NCBI RefSeq assembly: GCF_954871325.1
Contig: NC_088778.1
Span: 14,163,666-14,227,665 of the forward strand
From: Gordionus sp. m RMFG-2023
Lineage: Eukaryota > Nematomorpha > Gordioida > Chordodea > Parachordodidae
Length of the DNA: 64,000 bases
Reading direction: 5' to 3'
Shown here: positions 26,001 through 36,026 of the stretch, one piece after another
How the letters are laid out: each line of letters opens with the position of its first letter
How positions within the stretch are numbered: position 1 is the stretch's first letter
The notes under the pieces: model-generated
Database searches by the model: none
What the model saw: the letters and a program-made list of their open reading frames with translations, nothing else
Told to the model about the DNA's origin: nothing
Position numbers and translations under genes: made by a program

Positions 26001-29000
26001 TTCACCGAGAAGGATCCTCAAAGGTAGTCGTGGATATACTGGGCAAAAAATACGATTTCGAAGTTTTAAATATCCTCGATTTTAACTCCGATCGCAAAAG
26101 AATGTCTTGCATTATCAAATGCCCTTTAGGGTTCTTAGATTCCCCACCTCCCGGGTCTGAACAACGGAATTCAACTTCCGGTTTTAATTTATGTTTCATA
26201 TTTTGTATTTAATTAGTTAATATTAATAAAAATTTTAAGGAAACATGACTATAAAATTTTTAAATATTCGCAATAAAATATGATTAGATTTTTTTTTTGG
26301 TTATTTAACAGCATCCAACGGAGGAAACAACGGTAAAATAACTAAAGGTAATAATTATCAAGCCATTATCAACTCCGATGAAAATAATAACCAACTCGGA
26401 CAACAAAAACATGATGCCGATATAGATGGAGTGCAGGGTAAAAGCGAGAATTATAATAGCACACTCCAAAAAACCGACCAAGTTTCCAATAACTATAACA
26501 ACGGGGCCAATGGGACCGATCATGGTAAAAACGGAGATTACGAATTATGGTTAGTGACCAAAGGGGCCGATAACGAGGTTTACGCCAGACTCGGAACCGA
26601 CGATAAAAATATCGCTTACAGGGATACGACTATGAACGATTTGGAAATGTTCGCTATGCATGGTCTTAGGACATTGTGTATAGCCGTTACTCCCATTGAT
26701 AAGAGCATCTACGAGGTAGTAAAGTTTATATTTTTGTTTTGAAATTCAAAATATTATTAAAAAATGTTTTAAAATGCCACTTGATTATTGGTTTAATCTA
26801 AGTGATTGTTCTTCGGGTGTACTACGTTATCAATTAGATCAATCGATTTTATAAGGATATTTATTTATATTCAAAAAAGTGGCATAGATATTACAGTGTT
26901 ATCTATAAGTTGGATGATTATTAAAACAAGTTATTTTCTATATTTGTTTGATCGTGTTTATTTACCCCAAATAAATTCTACCATTTTGATTTAATGATGT
27001 TCTGAGCTGTGGTAAAAGTAAAGTTAAATTTATTTTATACTTTGCTTTTATATATTTTTTTTAAATTTGATTTATGATTGCTTTTTTTTGGTAAGATAAA
27101 TAAAAAAATTATAATGGGGGAAAATATATTATGCTTAAAAAGGAATTCAAGATTGGGTAATAGGAATCCTTTAAATTTCATTTAACTATGTTTTTACTAA
27201 TAATAATTTGTCATTTCTTTAACTACCTGCTCTTAGAAATGGAACAAAGAGTATCAAGAAGCGAAACTGGCTATCAAAGATAGGGACAAAAAGGTGGACG
27301 AAGTATTTGCTCAAGTCGAAAAGGTATATGCAACCTTTAATAATAATCTTATTTTTTAATCGATATTATTATGAAGAAAAAAGAATGTAAGAAAGAGGAA
27401 AGGAAAATGGAATTATATTTTATGTTAGCGAGCGCATATATTCTTAAATATTAAATTATAGAATTTGCAACTCTTAGGCGCTACAGCTATTGAGGACAAA
27501 CTTCAAGAAGTATTATTTATTATCTTATGAATAAAAAAATATATTTTATAAGGTAATCATAATCATTTTCTTCTAGAATTCGTCCTTTAACAGAGGTTTA
27601 AATTTAGATCTGTAAAGTCTTCATTTTTCTCTTTTCCGCGCATTACTAATATATACCAACCATATTATCTCATAATACTAAAATTAATTCGATTATTATA
27701 AAATTCATTTTTTCTTCTTCTATTTTCAAATTTTTATAGGGTGTACCAGAATGTTTGACAAAATTAGCTCAGGCCGGTATCAAGACCTGGGTTTTAACGG
27801 GAGATAAACAACAAACTGCAATCAATATAGGTTTTTTAAAAAAAATTGTTTAACAATTTTCATGCTATCCGCCTTAATAGAATCACATTTTCTATATACC
27901 AAAACAGATGGTACAACCGGATTTATTTTTTAGTGTAAACACTCGGTGTACATTTTAACTTCTTTAGACATGATGAATTTTATGTATGTAATTCTGGCAG
28001 GGAAATAAATGGGTGAATAAATTTATCAGCTCTTCGCTCTTCTTTAGTGACATACCACAATAACTAACTTTGACTCAGCGTTTTGTTAAATATAATTTTA
28101 AAATAGTTTTTTTATAAATAATTGAGGCTATTCCTGTGCTCTACTTACAAAAGATACACCATTGTTAGTCGTTAATGAAAATAATGCTGAGGTTCAATTT
28201 TCTTCCAAATTATTTACTCTAATTTATTAATGAATTTTTTGAAATAACATTATAATTGTTTTGTAATCTTACCTGATAAAATAAATATTTTAGTTAATTT
28301 ATTAATTATTAATTAACTTCTACATAATTTTTCAATTCTTAATATTTCGAAGAATTTTAAATTATAATATCTCTCAATTTTTCCTAAAACTAACAATTTA
28401 AGGAAGTTCACAATATTCTCAAACGTTACAAAGATCAACTTGGCGACCGTGTTAGGAAAGATAACAGAGTGGCTTTGATTATAGATGGAAAGGTTTTGTA
28501 TTTTTTTTAAAAAATAACTCCTTATCACCGGATTATGGTTATGAAATATTTTGTCTACCAAAATAAGATTTGGTGTTTTTTTTATAGGCTAAAAAATTTA
28601 ATAAAGAAATTATAAAGGGTGGAAGGGTAAATCTAGAATATAGGTGTGTTGCCTACAATATTTTTAAGACCAAACTATGTTAATAATAAATAGTGATTTA
28701 AAAATAGACATGAAATAATATTCCGGTGTGATGAAGAAAATGAGATTAAATATCAAAATGACTAAGAGAGGAGATTTAAAAAATTAAAAAATGTGAGTTA
28801 TTTTATTGATTATAAAAGGGACTAGAAAATTTATGGCATATGCATATCGAAAGCCTTTGATTCATTCAAATCAATAAAGACATTATGAAGAGTTTATGTT
28901 GTCCCCGACCCTTGGCGATAATTGTTGCTTGTTTTGATTTGGAAATTAAATGTCATTGAAATTAAAATTACTAATTGCCTTATCCTTATCACGGAAAATG

Positions 29001-32000
29001 ATACTATATTTTATTTTTTAAGCTTAACCCGACTTTTAAAAATATTTAAACCCGAACCCAGTCCGAATTTTAAAGTTTTAAGCTCAATCCGGATTTGAAG
29101 GGTGTAACTTTGAACCCACGATTTTTTTTATTCGGGTTCAAACAGATTATAATTGTGTAATTGTTAATTCAGTTCGGTTCAAGGTGGGTTCGGTGAAATT
29201 AGATTCAGATTGGAAGCATCAATCAAATTTTTATAGTAAATCAAAATTTCTAAAATGTTAATTATTTTTAAAATTTCAATCAAAAATTATTAATTTAAAT
29301 TTTTTTTTAATAAAGATACATAATATTTTATTCAAACTATATGTAAAATACAGTATAAATGTGATAAATATTGATATCTTTTAATTATATAATATTTGAT
29401 AAATTTTAACAAAAAGTATATAAATTAGAGAGTTTGGAATCAGATTCTAGTTAAGATTCACGAAAAATTCTATCCAAACCCGGTTCACAGCTCCCATTTT
29501 CCTCTTTATAATGGGTTAGTTTTTTATTTTTGCAACGCGGGCTATAAAGTTCTCTATTGAATGTATCTGATAAGTTAAGTTAGATAGTTGAAAAAAATTT
29601 TCCACCGCCTTTGCCCAGCTTTGCTTTGATCTTCTTTTAGGTCCTACCTTCTATTTCCAACATTGTTATTTACTTAACCCAGTTCACGTTTGTCTTGCAA
29701 TGGACATGGCCACCCCACTTCAGTTGATGCAAGGGTAACAGGTAAGCAATCGGTACAATACCCATATTTTATCCAAATTCAACCATCATTTTTAACTTTT
29801 CAACCCGTTTACCATCTATATCTTATTCTATTTTCAATTCATTTTATTTATGTTAGCTCCATTTATTGGCTATGTCTTCTCACCATAATGTTATGGTCGA
29901 GCGAACGCCTTAATTGAAAATGCATCTTCTGATTATAAGGAACACTTATTTATTGGTTATGAGAGAGCTTACTCATGAAACTTTTCCAACCACATCTAAT
30001 TCTTGCGGTGTTAGTAAGATTCAGCATTACCTTGGGTATTAAGCATATTATCTGAGTAAAAAAACTGATCCCGACTTTTTAAAATATTTATGTCTTAGAT
30101 ATTATTTTATGGAATCCAGTATTTAGATTTTATTTTTTCAATATGATATTTACTGAAAATATATATAGTCTTTGAAGTTCGCTCTCGACGCCGATTCTAA
30201 AAATGATTTCTTGGACGTTATATTATCGTGTCAAACTATTATATGTTGCAGGTTAATCCTATTATTTTTTGAAAAAAAAAGATTCCTTTCTTTATCTGAT
30301 AATAATCACATATCTTATTGTGGAACAATGGGATATAGAAATTTTATAGTGTTTTATTAAATTTTCATTATCATGTTTGATTATCTAATAAAACTAATCA
30401 TTATTATAATTTCTAAGTATTTATCACAATAACACTTAGTTGAAAGATACGTTTGGTCTGCTTAAATCGAAACTAAACCGGACTGGTTGAATTATAAAAT
30501 ATTAGGTTTTTTAAAGTATCATATAAGGATATATGATATATCTATATAATTATTATATTTAGAACTACACCTCTCCAAAAATCTGAGGTTGTTCAATTAA
30601 TAAGAGCATACACTCCTTACTCAACGCTAGCTATAGGAGATGGGTCCAATGATGTCGCTATGATTCAAGTTGTTATATTTTGTTATTATATTATATCATA
30701 GGGTTTTAATTAGACGAATATCATCTAAATTTTTATATTGTTCTAAACCTTACGACTGATTTAAAGGCTATAGTTGGTTTTTTTAATTGAAGTTCTACAT
30801 CATATTTGTTTTTTTAGAATACATATCCTACTTTTTTCTTTAAACTTAACTAGGCTGCTCACGTGGGAGTCGGTATAGGTGGAAGAGAAGGTTTACAGGC
30901 CGCGAATTCGTCAGATTTTTCGATATCACAAGTAGTTCCGGATTTATTTATGAATTCAATATAATCGAGAAGCCTCGAATATTTTTAAATGATGGATTTA
31001 ATATCAGCAGTTTTTAGTTTCTTTCAAATATTTGAAATATAAATTTAAAAAACTATGTTTTACCTTACAAACCTGAGATATTTATGACATATATAAATTT
31101 GAATCGTCAGCATTTTTGTATTTTAAACTTAATAAAATAGTTTAGGTTTTTGACGAAACTCTTATTGGTTCACGGGGCTTGGAATCATTCTCGCATGTGC
31201 AAACTTATTCTCTATCAATTTTACAAGAATATATGCATGTATGTCATCGAAGTAAAAAAAATTTTGATATAAAATCCATTTTTCTAAAATTTCCGTCATA
31301 GCGATGGTTTGAAAAAAAAAATTAAACTTTATTTTTTAGCATATAATATAGTTTATTCTTCATTCAATTATTCACATAATAATTAATCTATTTTATTCAA
31401 AATATCAGCATACTAAAATTATTACAAGGAAAATATAAAATAAACACATTTTATATCAATATATAATATTTAATGAAATTTCCACAAGGCCACCTCCTTA
31501 TCTTGACCACCCTTGTCAGCTTTTTCCCTTCCAAAATCCTATTAAAATAAAATGTTATATAAATATTGGCTCTCGAAGAGTCAAGTAACTTGTTTAGGTT
31601 TTCACACTTTATAAAAAAATATTATAAATTTATTATTATTTTTAAAACAGCTCTGGTTTGCAATGATCAGTTATTTTTCCGGTCAACCTTTATTCGAAAG
31701 ATGGACCTTAGGTCTTTACAATGTTGTAAGTATCTAGAACTTTATATTTAACCTTTTCCCATTAACTTCTTGATGTTAGGTCCCGATTAATGTATCCAGC
31801 TTTTTTATTTTTGCTCATATTTTAATTAAAATCAAGCCGGGCCTTCAAACTATTAATGATAATTTTTTACAAATCTGAATCGGGCTGTAAATTGCCAAAT
31901 TATAAAAACTCGGACCGGGATGCTGGTCTCTGGTTTTTAATACAAATGTAATGATATATTTTTTTGAATATTTATTTTTTGGCAAATAACAAAAAAAAAT

Positions 32001-35000
32001 AATAAGGCGTTTACCGTACTACCTCCAGCGGCTATAGGTTTGTTCGATAGGACATGTAGTGCTGAATCATGCCTCAAATTCCCTATGTTGTATTCTGAAG
32101 CCTTCAGATGTGAACAGTTTGATGTCAAAGTTAATCTATTTTTTTTTATTGAATGTGAAAATTATGTTCAAAAAAACGATTGAAATAAAGATTAACAAAT
32201 AAATAAGAGATGAAAAAGCGGGAAGCTAATGGAAGATATTTGATTTTATTTATAATACGGGAATCGTCTAATTTTTATATTTAATTTTAATGGATAGGCG
32301 ATATATTTATCTATTTTTTATAAATCTTTCAAATATTATTATTCATTAAAAAAAATGATTTAGGTATTTTGGATATGGATCATGAACGCGGTCTTGCATT
32401 CGCTTTCTATATTTTGGTTCACTTTTCTCATGCAAATGAATGGTAAGTTAGTTATCCACATTTGTAAATTTTTCTCAAGGCATCAATAAAACTAAAAAGT
32501 TAAAAAATTTGCGGGCTTTATGCTATTAATTATTTACGCTCATTTGCATTTAAAAATGTTTTAAAGACGTTGTTTGGCGATCGGGGAAAACTGGCGATTA
32601 TTTGGTCTTGGGAAATTTTATATATACTTATGTCGTTATAGTGGTATGTCTTAAATCAGGACTGGTTACTCAATCTTGGACGATAGTAATATAAAAATAA
32701 TTGCCTTATTATTATTATTATAGATTTTTAACCAGGGTTGTGCATTTGACCAATTAAATATAGTAAAATTCAAATAATTGTTTTTGAAGACAATATTAAC
32801 TTTATTTTTTATATAATAGTAAAATATAAATATATGTAATATGTAATATTAAATTTTATAATATTTTTTAAAGTCTATAATTAAGGCATCGCTCTCCATG
32901 GCAGAGTCTTGTTCTGATTTATATTCAATACTGTTATTTTCTTTAATATTTTTAATCAATCTTAGGTTATGATATACTCTTGCCAATTTTCATCGAGATC
33001 TTCAATCGATTTCTTTTCCTCATATGAATATTACATTAAACAGATCAATTTATTTCTGAAGAAGAAGTAGATCTAGGAATTGTTAGTAAAATAGGCACTT
33101 CTTACAATGATTCAGGTAGGCAAACCTATTCCAACAACTTGAGGCCGCACTGATTGTTTCTTAAAAGTTATTGTTTTCCACAGATTTTGGATATTAAATA
33201 TACCATCGCTTTTGCTTCTGAAATTTATATCACTTAATATTTTGATTATCATTACCTTGTAAAATGCCGAATTCTTGTAATATTTTGGATCTGATAAATA
33301 ATCAGAAGTGTGAGCACATGTTTTGGATCGTTTTCTTTTTCAAACATATCTTTAATTTCTTTTTTTTCCGATAGAGAAAATATAAAACATGATTGAATTA
33401 TGCTTTTTTCAAATTAAGCATCTCGTAAAATGAAATTCTAATATTTACTCCATCGGTCATTGACCTAATTACCAACCCTGGTTTTAACTTCATTGAAATT
33501 TTTCAGATTTACTCGACCCTTTGCATACCAAAAAAAATTTTCTATATAATATAGGTGTTTTAATACTGCTTTCAAATTTTTTTAAAATCCTTAAAATCCA
33601 TTATTGCATAACAGATGTCTCAAATAGCTATATGGGGCAGTATAATATTTTGGATGTTATTTTTGATCGTGTATAGCTTCATTTGGCCCTGGATACCTAT
33701 TGCATCAGAGATGTGTGGAGAAGTACCAATTTAAAATTAAATTATTGATAATTATATGAATTTTTTTTAAGACCTACCCTTTAAAAATAAAATGAAATGC
33801 ACACAATCTTATTTTTTATATAATTTTTTAATGCTAACTTATATTATGATTGAGATCGGCATAATTATAATGTGTTATATTTAATTTCTATTTATATTAA
33901 CCTTTTATTATTTTGAAGATCAAGAATGTTTTTTTTACCATTTTTTCTATTTTCATCTAAATTTTTATGTGTATAATAAATTATAATAATATTCCATCAA
34001 AACATGTTGATCACCTCTATCTTGATCACTTTCAGCCAAACTCATAATTAAAAATGTTCTTATAATAATCGTTCTATGTTTTGACCAAAACATACCCATT
34101 TTTTTGTTAAAAATAATAAAAGTAAATTTAAAATATAATTTTTTTTAGGTAACATTAATATATTCTTCATTCGTATATTGGTTTGGTATCATAATCATAC
34201 CACTAATAACACTATTCCCCGACTTCGTAATCAAAGTGTAAGCACCCTATAAAATTTATTTATGTTCATTAAATTTATAAAACAATTGGAATTTATTTAT
34301 TTCTCATTAAAACTAGTTACGTTTATTCAAATAAATTGGCACATTTCTGACCCTTACTAAACCATTGTACCCTTATATAGATTAAGACCCCCCCCTTTCA
34401 ACTTTACATTTCATATCCACACCGAGTAGCTTATTAATGGATGACATTTTTTTTTAAATTTTCTAATCTAATAACCAGATATTTTTATTTAATTATTTTA
34501 TATTACCTTCCCTCATCAGATTTTTAAAAGGTTTTTTTAAAATCTTTTCATCTATATTATACCGTGAAACCTCCAAAATTGACCACTTAATTATCTTAAC
34601 TCATTTAGATTGGTTCCCTTCCAAAATTCTGTTTAAAATTTTCGCAATCACCGTTGAATATTCGTTTTAGTTTTTTAAAGAACAGAATAAAATGATTAGA
34701 TATTTATTTTAAAAATAACAAGTTTTAATTAAAATGAAATTTCTTAAAAAATCTGCATCTTAGATTTCAAAGAACTCTTTGCCCTAGTCTTATCGAAAAA
34801 GTTAGGGAGTTAGAAATTTCAAATCAAGACCCCACCGATTTGATAACCAAAACGACGAAAAAAACGTAAAAATCAATTTATTTTATAGAATTTTTTTTTA
34901 TTGAAAATCCTTTATTCAATTTTTGGAGCTTTACTACGATTCTGAATTTGGGATGTATCAATTTTTATTTAAAACTTTAATCTGAATTAGTTATTTGATC

Positions 35001-36026
35001 ATAGTTTCGAGTCAGGATAAGGATTGCAAATTTTACAATGTTTTTTGAAATTATATTTTATATAATCTGTTTCAATTTTATTTTCAGTTTCTTGTATAAC
35101 GAATGAAGTTGAAAAATTGATAATTTATTTTTAAACTTTAAATGAAAAAATATATTTTATTTTGAATTCTATTTGTTTTTAAAATTTTTGTTCCATAAAT
35201 TTGTAATAGTAAAAAGAATAAGTAGGTGGAGGGAAATAGTTTGATATAATTTCGTACGATTTAATTTATTAAAGAAGCATTTGCTTCATAACCCCTCCCC
35301 TCCCCCCACCTCCCGTTAAAATATTAAAATTATTTTTATGAACGTTCACTCATATTAATAGATATCTTCCTATCACTATTTTTATTTTATTTATTAAAAT
35401 ATTTTCATTTCCTTATAAATCACTATAATTTTACATTATACTTAATATACAGCATATTTTGGGTGCTGACAAAAATGTTCGAGACTCTAGCTCTCCTAGA
35501 CGATCAAGAGGATATTAAAAATGGTCGACCTAAAGGTAGTACTTACTCTCGGCGAATGTCTCACTTGCCCCTCTCTCTTCAAAATCACCTTAGAAAACTA
35601 AGCCCTATAGAAAAAGGGATTATTGCCGAAACTGAAAAGTGCCACAATGTTAACAAGCTCCTTACGCCCTTGGATCTTGAAGCCATGGAAAATGATCATG
35701 ATAAATTAAATAACCTTGATCAGCCATCACATTCGATATACCTCGATAAAAACGAGCTCAAAAATAAGGAAGATATTATCCGATTAAATGGAATAAAAAA
35801 TGGTAAAAATGGCTTAAAGGCTATGGGCGGGATAAAACTTGATGAAATGAAGAAGAAAAACGGAGGACCAGAACCTAAATCGTTTGATCAATTACTCCTT
35901 GAAACACCGGTACCCAGCAAAGAAAATCTGGAAAGTCCTGGAGTAAATTCGGCTATAGATGGAGGAGACGAGAGAAAAAAATTGAATGTTAAGAATGGAG
36001 ACAATGTTGTTATTAATCAAAAGTAA
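9159..36026 (+). CDS. ATP8A: P4-type ATPase (phospholipid flippase), ATP8A1/ATP8A2 class, 5' partial
   Basis: P4-ATPases use ATP to move aminophospholipids from the outer to the cytosolic leaflet in Golgi, endosome and plasma membranes, usually with a CDC50 subunit. My exons are 9159-9523, 10423-10493, 14261-14301, 14413-14469, 15167-15275, 15915-16103, 16504-16631, 16961-17038, 23885-23973, 24632-24770, 25166-25363, 25515-25704, 25953-26180, 26312-26715, 27237-27323, 27462-27509, 27740-27830, 28127-28191, 28403-28492, 30169-30251, 30563-30668, 30854-30931, 31141-31251, 31651-31725, 32007-32129, 32364-32442, 32567-32685, 33615-33722, 34149-34237, 34764-34865, 35453-36026. All junctions are GT..AG, phases agree, and the sum is 4,314 nt ending in TAA. 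Seen motifs are [35 protein letters not shown] and GDGSNDV. The N-tail, M1 and M2 were not found. The start of exon 6 (15915) is the least certain boundary. The assignment to the ATP8A class is firm; which paralogue is not. Confidence 0.92.
10523..10709. mobile_element. 187-bp hAT-like MITE
   Basis: The ends are TAGTGTTGTTAAACGGCC and ...TTTTAACAACACTA, with longer imperfect inverted repeats containing AAGATTTTAGCC and GGCTAAAATCTTAA. Flanks are catattac and tttattac, which agree in the last six of eight bases, a decayed 8-bp duplication. It lies in flippase intron 2, 29 bp after the exon 2 donor. It has no coding capacity and is related to 17455-17623. Confidence 0.7.
11250..12947. mobile_element. 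Probable degenerate hAT element of about 1.7 kb
   Basis: The left end reads CAGTGTTGTTAAAAGCTAC, followed by palindromic AGTAGTGCGCTATCACTACC. The right end reads GCTATCGCTACTGTAACAACAGGG in part, preceded by AAAAAGTGGTGCAC. The ends match each other as imperfect inverted repeats, but the 8-bp flanks do not agree, so the boundaries or age are uncertain. I recognised no transposase remnant inside. It fills most of flippase intron 2. Confidence 0.55.
12160..12325. repeat. Tandem repeat, about 60-bp unit, three copies
   Basis: Three diverged head-to-tail copies share TAATTCCTTCT followed by a pyrimidine stretch and CTAAATTAATAAA. They lie inside the 11250-12947 element in flippase intron 2. There is no coding potential. 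Confidence 0.6.
13325..13550. repeat. Direct duplication of about 130-bp period in intron 2
   Basis: Two diverged copies, near 13328-13412 and 13458-13545, share AATATTAATGGA, TTTAAATTTTATTTAGTT and TTTTAGGAATAAA. Nothing else in 12948-14260 looks functional. Confidence 0.55.
15470..15560 (-). pseudogene. Short LINE 3' fragment in flippase intron 5
   Basis: Read on the minus strand, the stretch gives [17 protein letters not shown] residues. It shares the TCTCCA.TTTATGTTATTA sequence with the LINE tail near 6887. This explains the open frame at 15344-15580, which reads the opposite strand and is not a gene. The match is short. Confidence 0.35.
17455..17623. mobile_element. 169-bp hAT-like MITE with perfect 8-bp target duplication
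   Basis: The ends are TAATGTTGTAAACGG and TTTTAAACAACACTA, with internal inverted motifs AATATTTTAGCC and GGCTAAAATATT. It is flanked on both sides by gatttgat (17447-17454 and 17624-17631). The exact 8-bp duplication and terminus place it in the hAT superfamily and suggest a fairly recent insertion into flippase intron 8. Confidence 0.85.
18151..18168. repeat. Perfect hairpin CCCGTCA-aaaa-TGACGGG
   Basis: A 7-bp perfect stem with a 4-base loop is GC-rich in AT-rich surroundings. It lies at the left edge of the repeat-rich stretch 18151-20285, so it may belong to a transposon end. It has no flanking gene of its own and sits in flippase intron 8. Confidence 0.45.
18230..19330. repeat. Degenerate tandem duplication with GGCCTTGG and AAGCCCAG units
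   Basis: Two diverged copies of about 600-bp period (about 18240-18570 and 18845-19140) share ATTAA.ACTAAG, TAATATTAAAAAAA, GACCATAATAATTTTG, GAACTGAAATAAAATAT-like and CATGGGCCTTGGTT. Between and after them lie many AAGCCCAG or CAGGCC units separated by AT runs. The design resembles the GGCCCGG subterminal arrays of the hAT at 5409-7713, and this may be an older decayed relative. Confidence 0.5.
19494..19905. repeat. Two near-identical direct repeats of about 135 bp
   Basis: Copies at about 19494-19630 and 19770-19905 share GCTCACAGTATACATTG, TTACCTCTTTTACTCTTAAA and ACACAAACTAAATAATTACC. They differ at only a few positions by eye, far less than the older duplication just upstream, so this duplication is more recent. 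They end about 35 bp before a tRNA-derived sequence. Confidence 0.65.
19941..20010 (+). repeat. tRNA-derived sequence, probably a SINE head
   Basis: The stretch has pol III promoter boxes in tRNA spacing: an A box TGGCGCATGCGG and a B box GGTTCGATTCT about 34 bp later. T-arm pairing is partly kept, but the acceptor stem does not pair (start TCAAGTT, end GAGAGC), so it is unlikely to be a functional tRNA. Its place in a repeat-rich intron fits a SINE or a decayed tRNA pseudogene. Confidence 0.5.
20130..20285 (+). pseudogene. hAT transposase C-terminal remnant, TTF/DUF4371-like type
   Basis: The plus strand encodes [17 protein letters not shown], followed after a break by an LNG...LLLNIH.R segment. 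This is the hAT dimerisation signature of the zinc-finger (TTF, DUF4371) transposase type. It contains stop codons and at least one frame change. A hAT right end of matching type lies downstream at 20719. Confidence 0.6.
20658..20719. repeat. Right terminus of a CAGGCGCGTA-type hAT element with poly-C tract
   Basis: The sequence ends TACATACGCGCCTG after a run of about 14 C. This matches the termini of the complete element at 47487-49461 (CAGGCGCGTACGCAG plus a G run). The left end was not found. With the remnant at 20130-20285 it marks an old hAT in flippase intron 8. Confidence 0.55.
20864..23614 (+). mobile_element. Nearly complete hAT transposon (2.75 kb) in flippase intron 8
   Basis: The ends are CAGGGTTGGCATG and TGCACAACCCTG. 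Both subterminal regions carry TTTGACCGGTCAAA, a palindrome likely bound by transposase. The 8-bp flanks (aaataata and tttttaaa) do not match, so the target duplication is not visible. The element carries one transposase reading frame in the same orientation as the flippase, interrupted by two in-frame stops. A 748-bp relative in opposite orientation lies in the same gene at 32733-33480. Confidence 0.88.
21522..23477 (+). pseudogene. hAT transposase with zinc-finger start and DUF659-like core, two in-frame stops
   Basis: From ATG at 21522 the frame runs 651 codons to TGA at 23475, broken only by TGA at 21546 and TAG at 22617. Neighbouring residues suggest both replaced Trp (HV-W-KHF and TR-W-AS contexts), by G-to-A change. 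In order: a zinc-finger-like start ([20 protein letters not shown]), then a DUF659-like core with [19 protein letters not shown] and [28 protein letters not shown], and the C-terminal dimerisation region [19 protein letters not shown] then [13 protein letters not shown]. An otherwise open frame means recent loss of function or activity in trans. Confidence 0.88.
23885..26715 (+). CDS. ATP8A: Flippase exons 9-14: phosphorylation site and expanded nucleotide-binding domain
   Basis: Exon 9 has [19 protein letters not shown], with the phosphorylated Asp of DKTGT. Exon 10 ends [17 protein letters not shown]. In vertebrates this is followed within about a dozen residues by YQAASPDE. Here exon 11 and most of exon 12 (about 125 residues, rich in Ser, Pro and Asp, with a run of nine residues that are all Lys but one) intervene before the YQGSSP and [16 protein letters not shown] segment split across exons 12 and 13. 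A second insert of about 100 residues, Asn/Gly/Gln-rich, fills the end of exon 13 and the first half of exon 14, between [10 protein letters not shown] and [16 protein letters not shown]. Both inserts sit in exposed N-domain loops and may be phosphorylated linkers. KGADN replaces the usual KGADT or KGADS. Confidence 0.9.
27237..31251 (+). CDS. ATP8A: Flippase exons 15-23: rest of N and P domains, M5 start
   Basis: These short exons follow vertebrate ATP8A almost residue for residue. Exon 15 is [19 protein letters not shown]; exon 16 is [16 protein letters not shown]; exon 17 is [19 protein letters not shown] followed by [11 protein letters not shown]. Exons 18-20 cover the stretch ending [15 protein letters not shown]. 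Exon 21 contains [14 protein letters not shown]; the family motif is GDGANDV, so Ala is Ser here. Exon 22 is [20 protein letters not shown], and exon 23 begins [19 protein letters not shown], entering M5. The intron between exons 19 and 20 (28493-30168) holds a repeat-rich stretch and a LINE tail. Confidence 0.93.
28985..29500. repeat. Repeat-rich stretch with GGTTCGGG-type units in flippase intron 19
   Basis: Units such as AACCCGA, CCGAACCC, CGGTTCAAGGTGGGTTCGG and AACCCGGTTCA recur across about 500 bp between AT-rich spacers. The style is that of hAT subterminal arrays, but I found no convincing terminal inverted repeats or transposase. Confidence 0.35.
29580..29910 (-). pseudogene. Degenerate LINE C-terminal tail
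   Basis: Read on the minus strand, the stretch contains [12 protein letters not shown] and a [12 protein letters not shown] segment. These match the L.WFGHV and GRP..RW blocks found downstream of the reverse transcriptase domain in RTE-like LINEs, as at 6839-7315. It is short, frame-broken and lies in flippase intron 19. The plus-strand frame at 29690 is its shadow. Confidence 0.45.
31651..36026 (+). CDS. ATP8A: Flippase exons 24-31: M6 to M10 and long C-terminal tail
   Basis: Exon 24 gives [20 protein letters not shown]; exon 25 gives [17 protein letters not shown]. Exons 26-29 carry hydrophobic segments for M7-M10, including [19 protein letters not shown] and [19 protein letters not shown]. 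Exon 30 ([15 protein letters not shown]) matches the conserved post-M10 helix. Exon 31 adds about 190 hydrophilic residues, rich in Lys, Asn and Asp, ending at a TAA at 36024. This tail is much longer than the vertebrate one, where the C-terminus is autoinhibitory; I cannot identify the autoinhibitory motif here. Intron 27 contains a 748-bp hAT copy, and intron 24 holds a GGCC-family terminus. Confidence 0.9.
31836..31932. repeat. Terminus of a GGCCCGG-family hAT in flippase intron 24
   Basis: The stretch contains AAGCCGGGCC, ATCGGGCTG and CTCGGACCGGGATGC, and ends GGTCTCTG. The reverse complement CAGAGACC is the terminus of the 5409-7713 element. The other end was not recognised. Confidence 0.45.
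32733..33480 (-). mobile_element. 748-bp internally deleted hAT, relative of 20864-23614
   Basis: The ends are CAGGGTTGTGCATTTGACC and TTACCAACCCTG. It is flanked by tttttaac (32725-32732) and gttttaac (33481-33488), a 7-of-8 target duplication. The interior is a diverged, shortened minus-strand copy of the transposase 3' end: plus-strand 32900-33000 is the reverse complement of sequence near 23350-23460 (ATGGCAGAGTCTTGTTC matches the GAACAAGACTCTGCC stretch). It is non-autonomous and lies in flippase intron 27. Confidence 0.88.

Noticed and set aside
26305-26523. Minus-strand frame over flippase exon 14
   Set aside because: It is the antisense of an Asn-rich coding insert; the plus frame links to conserved KGAD sequence in phase.
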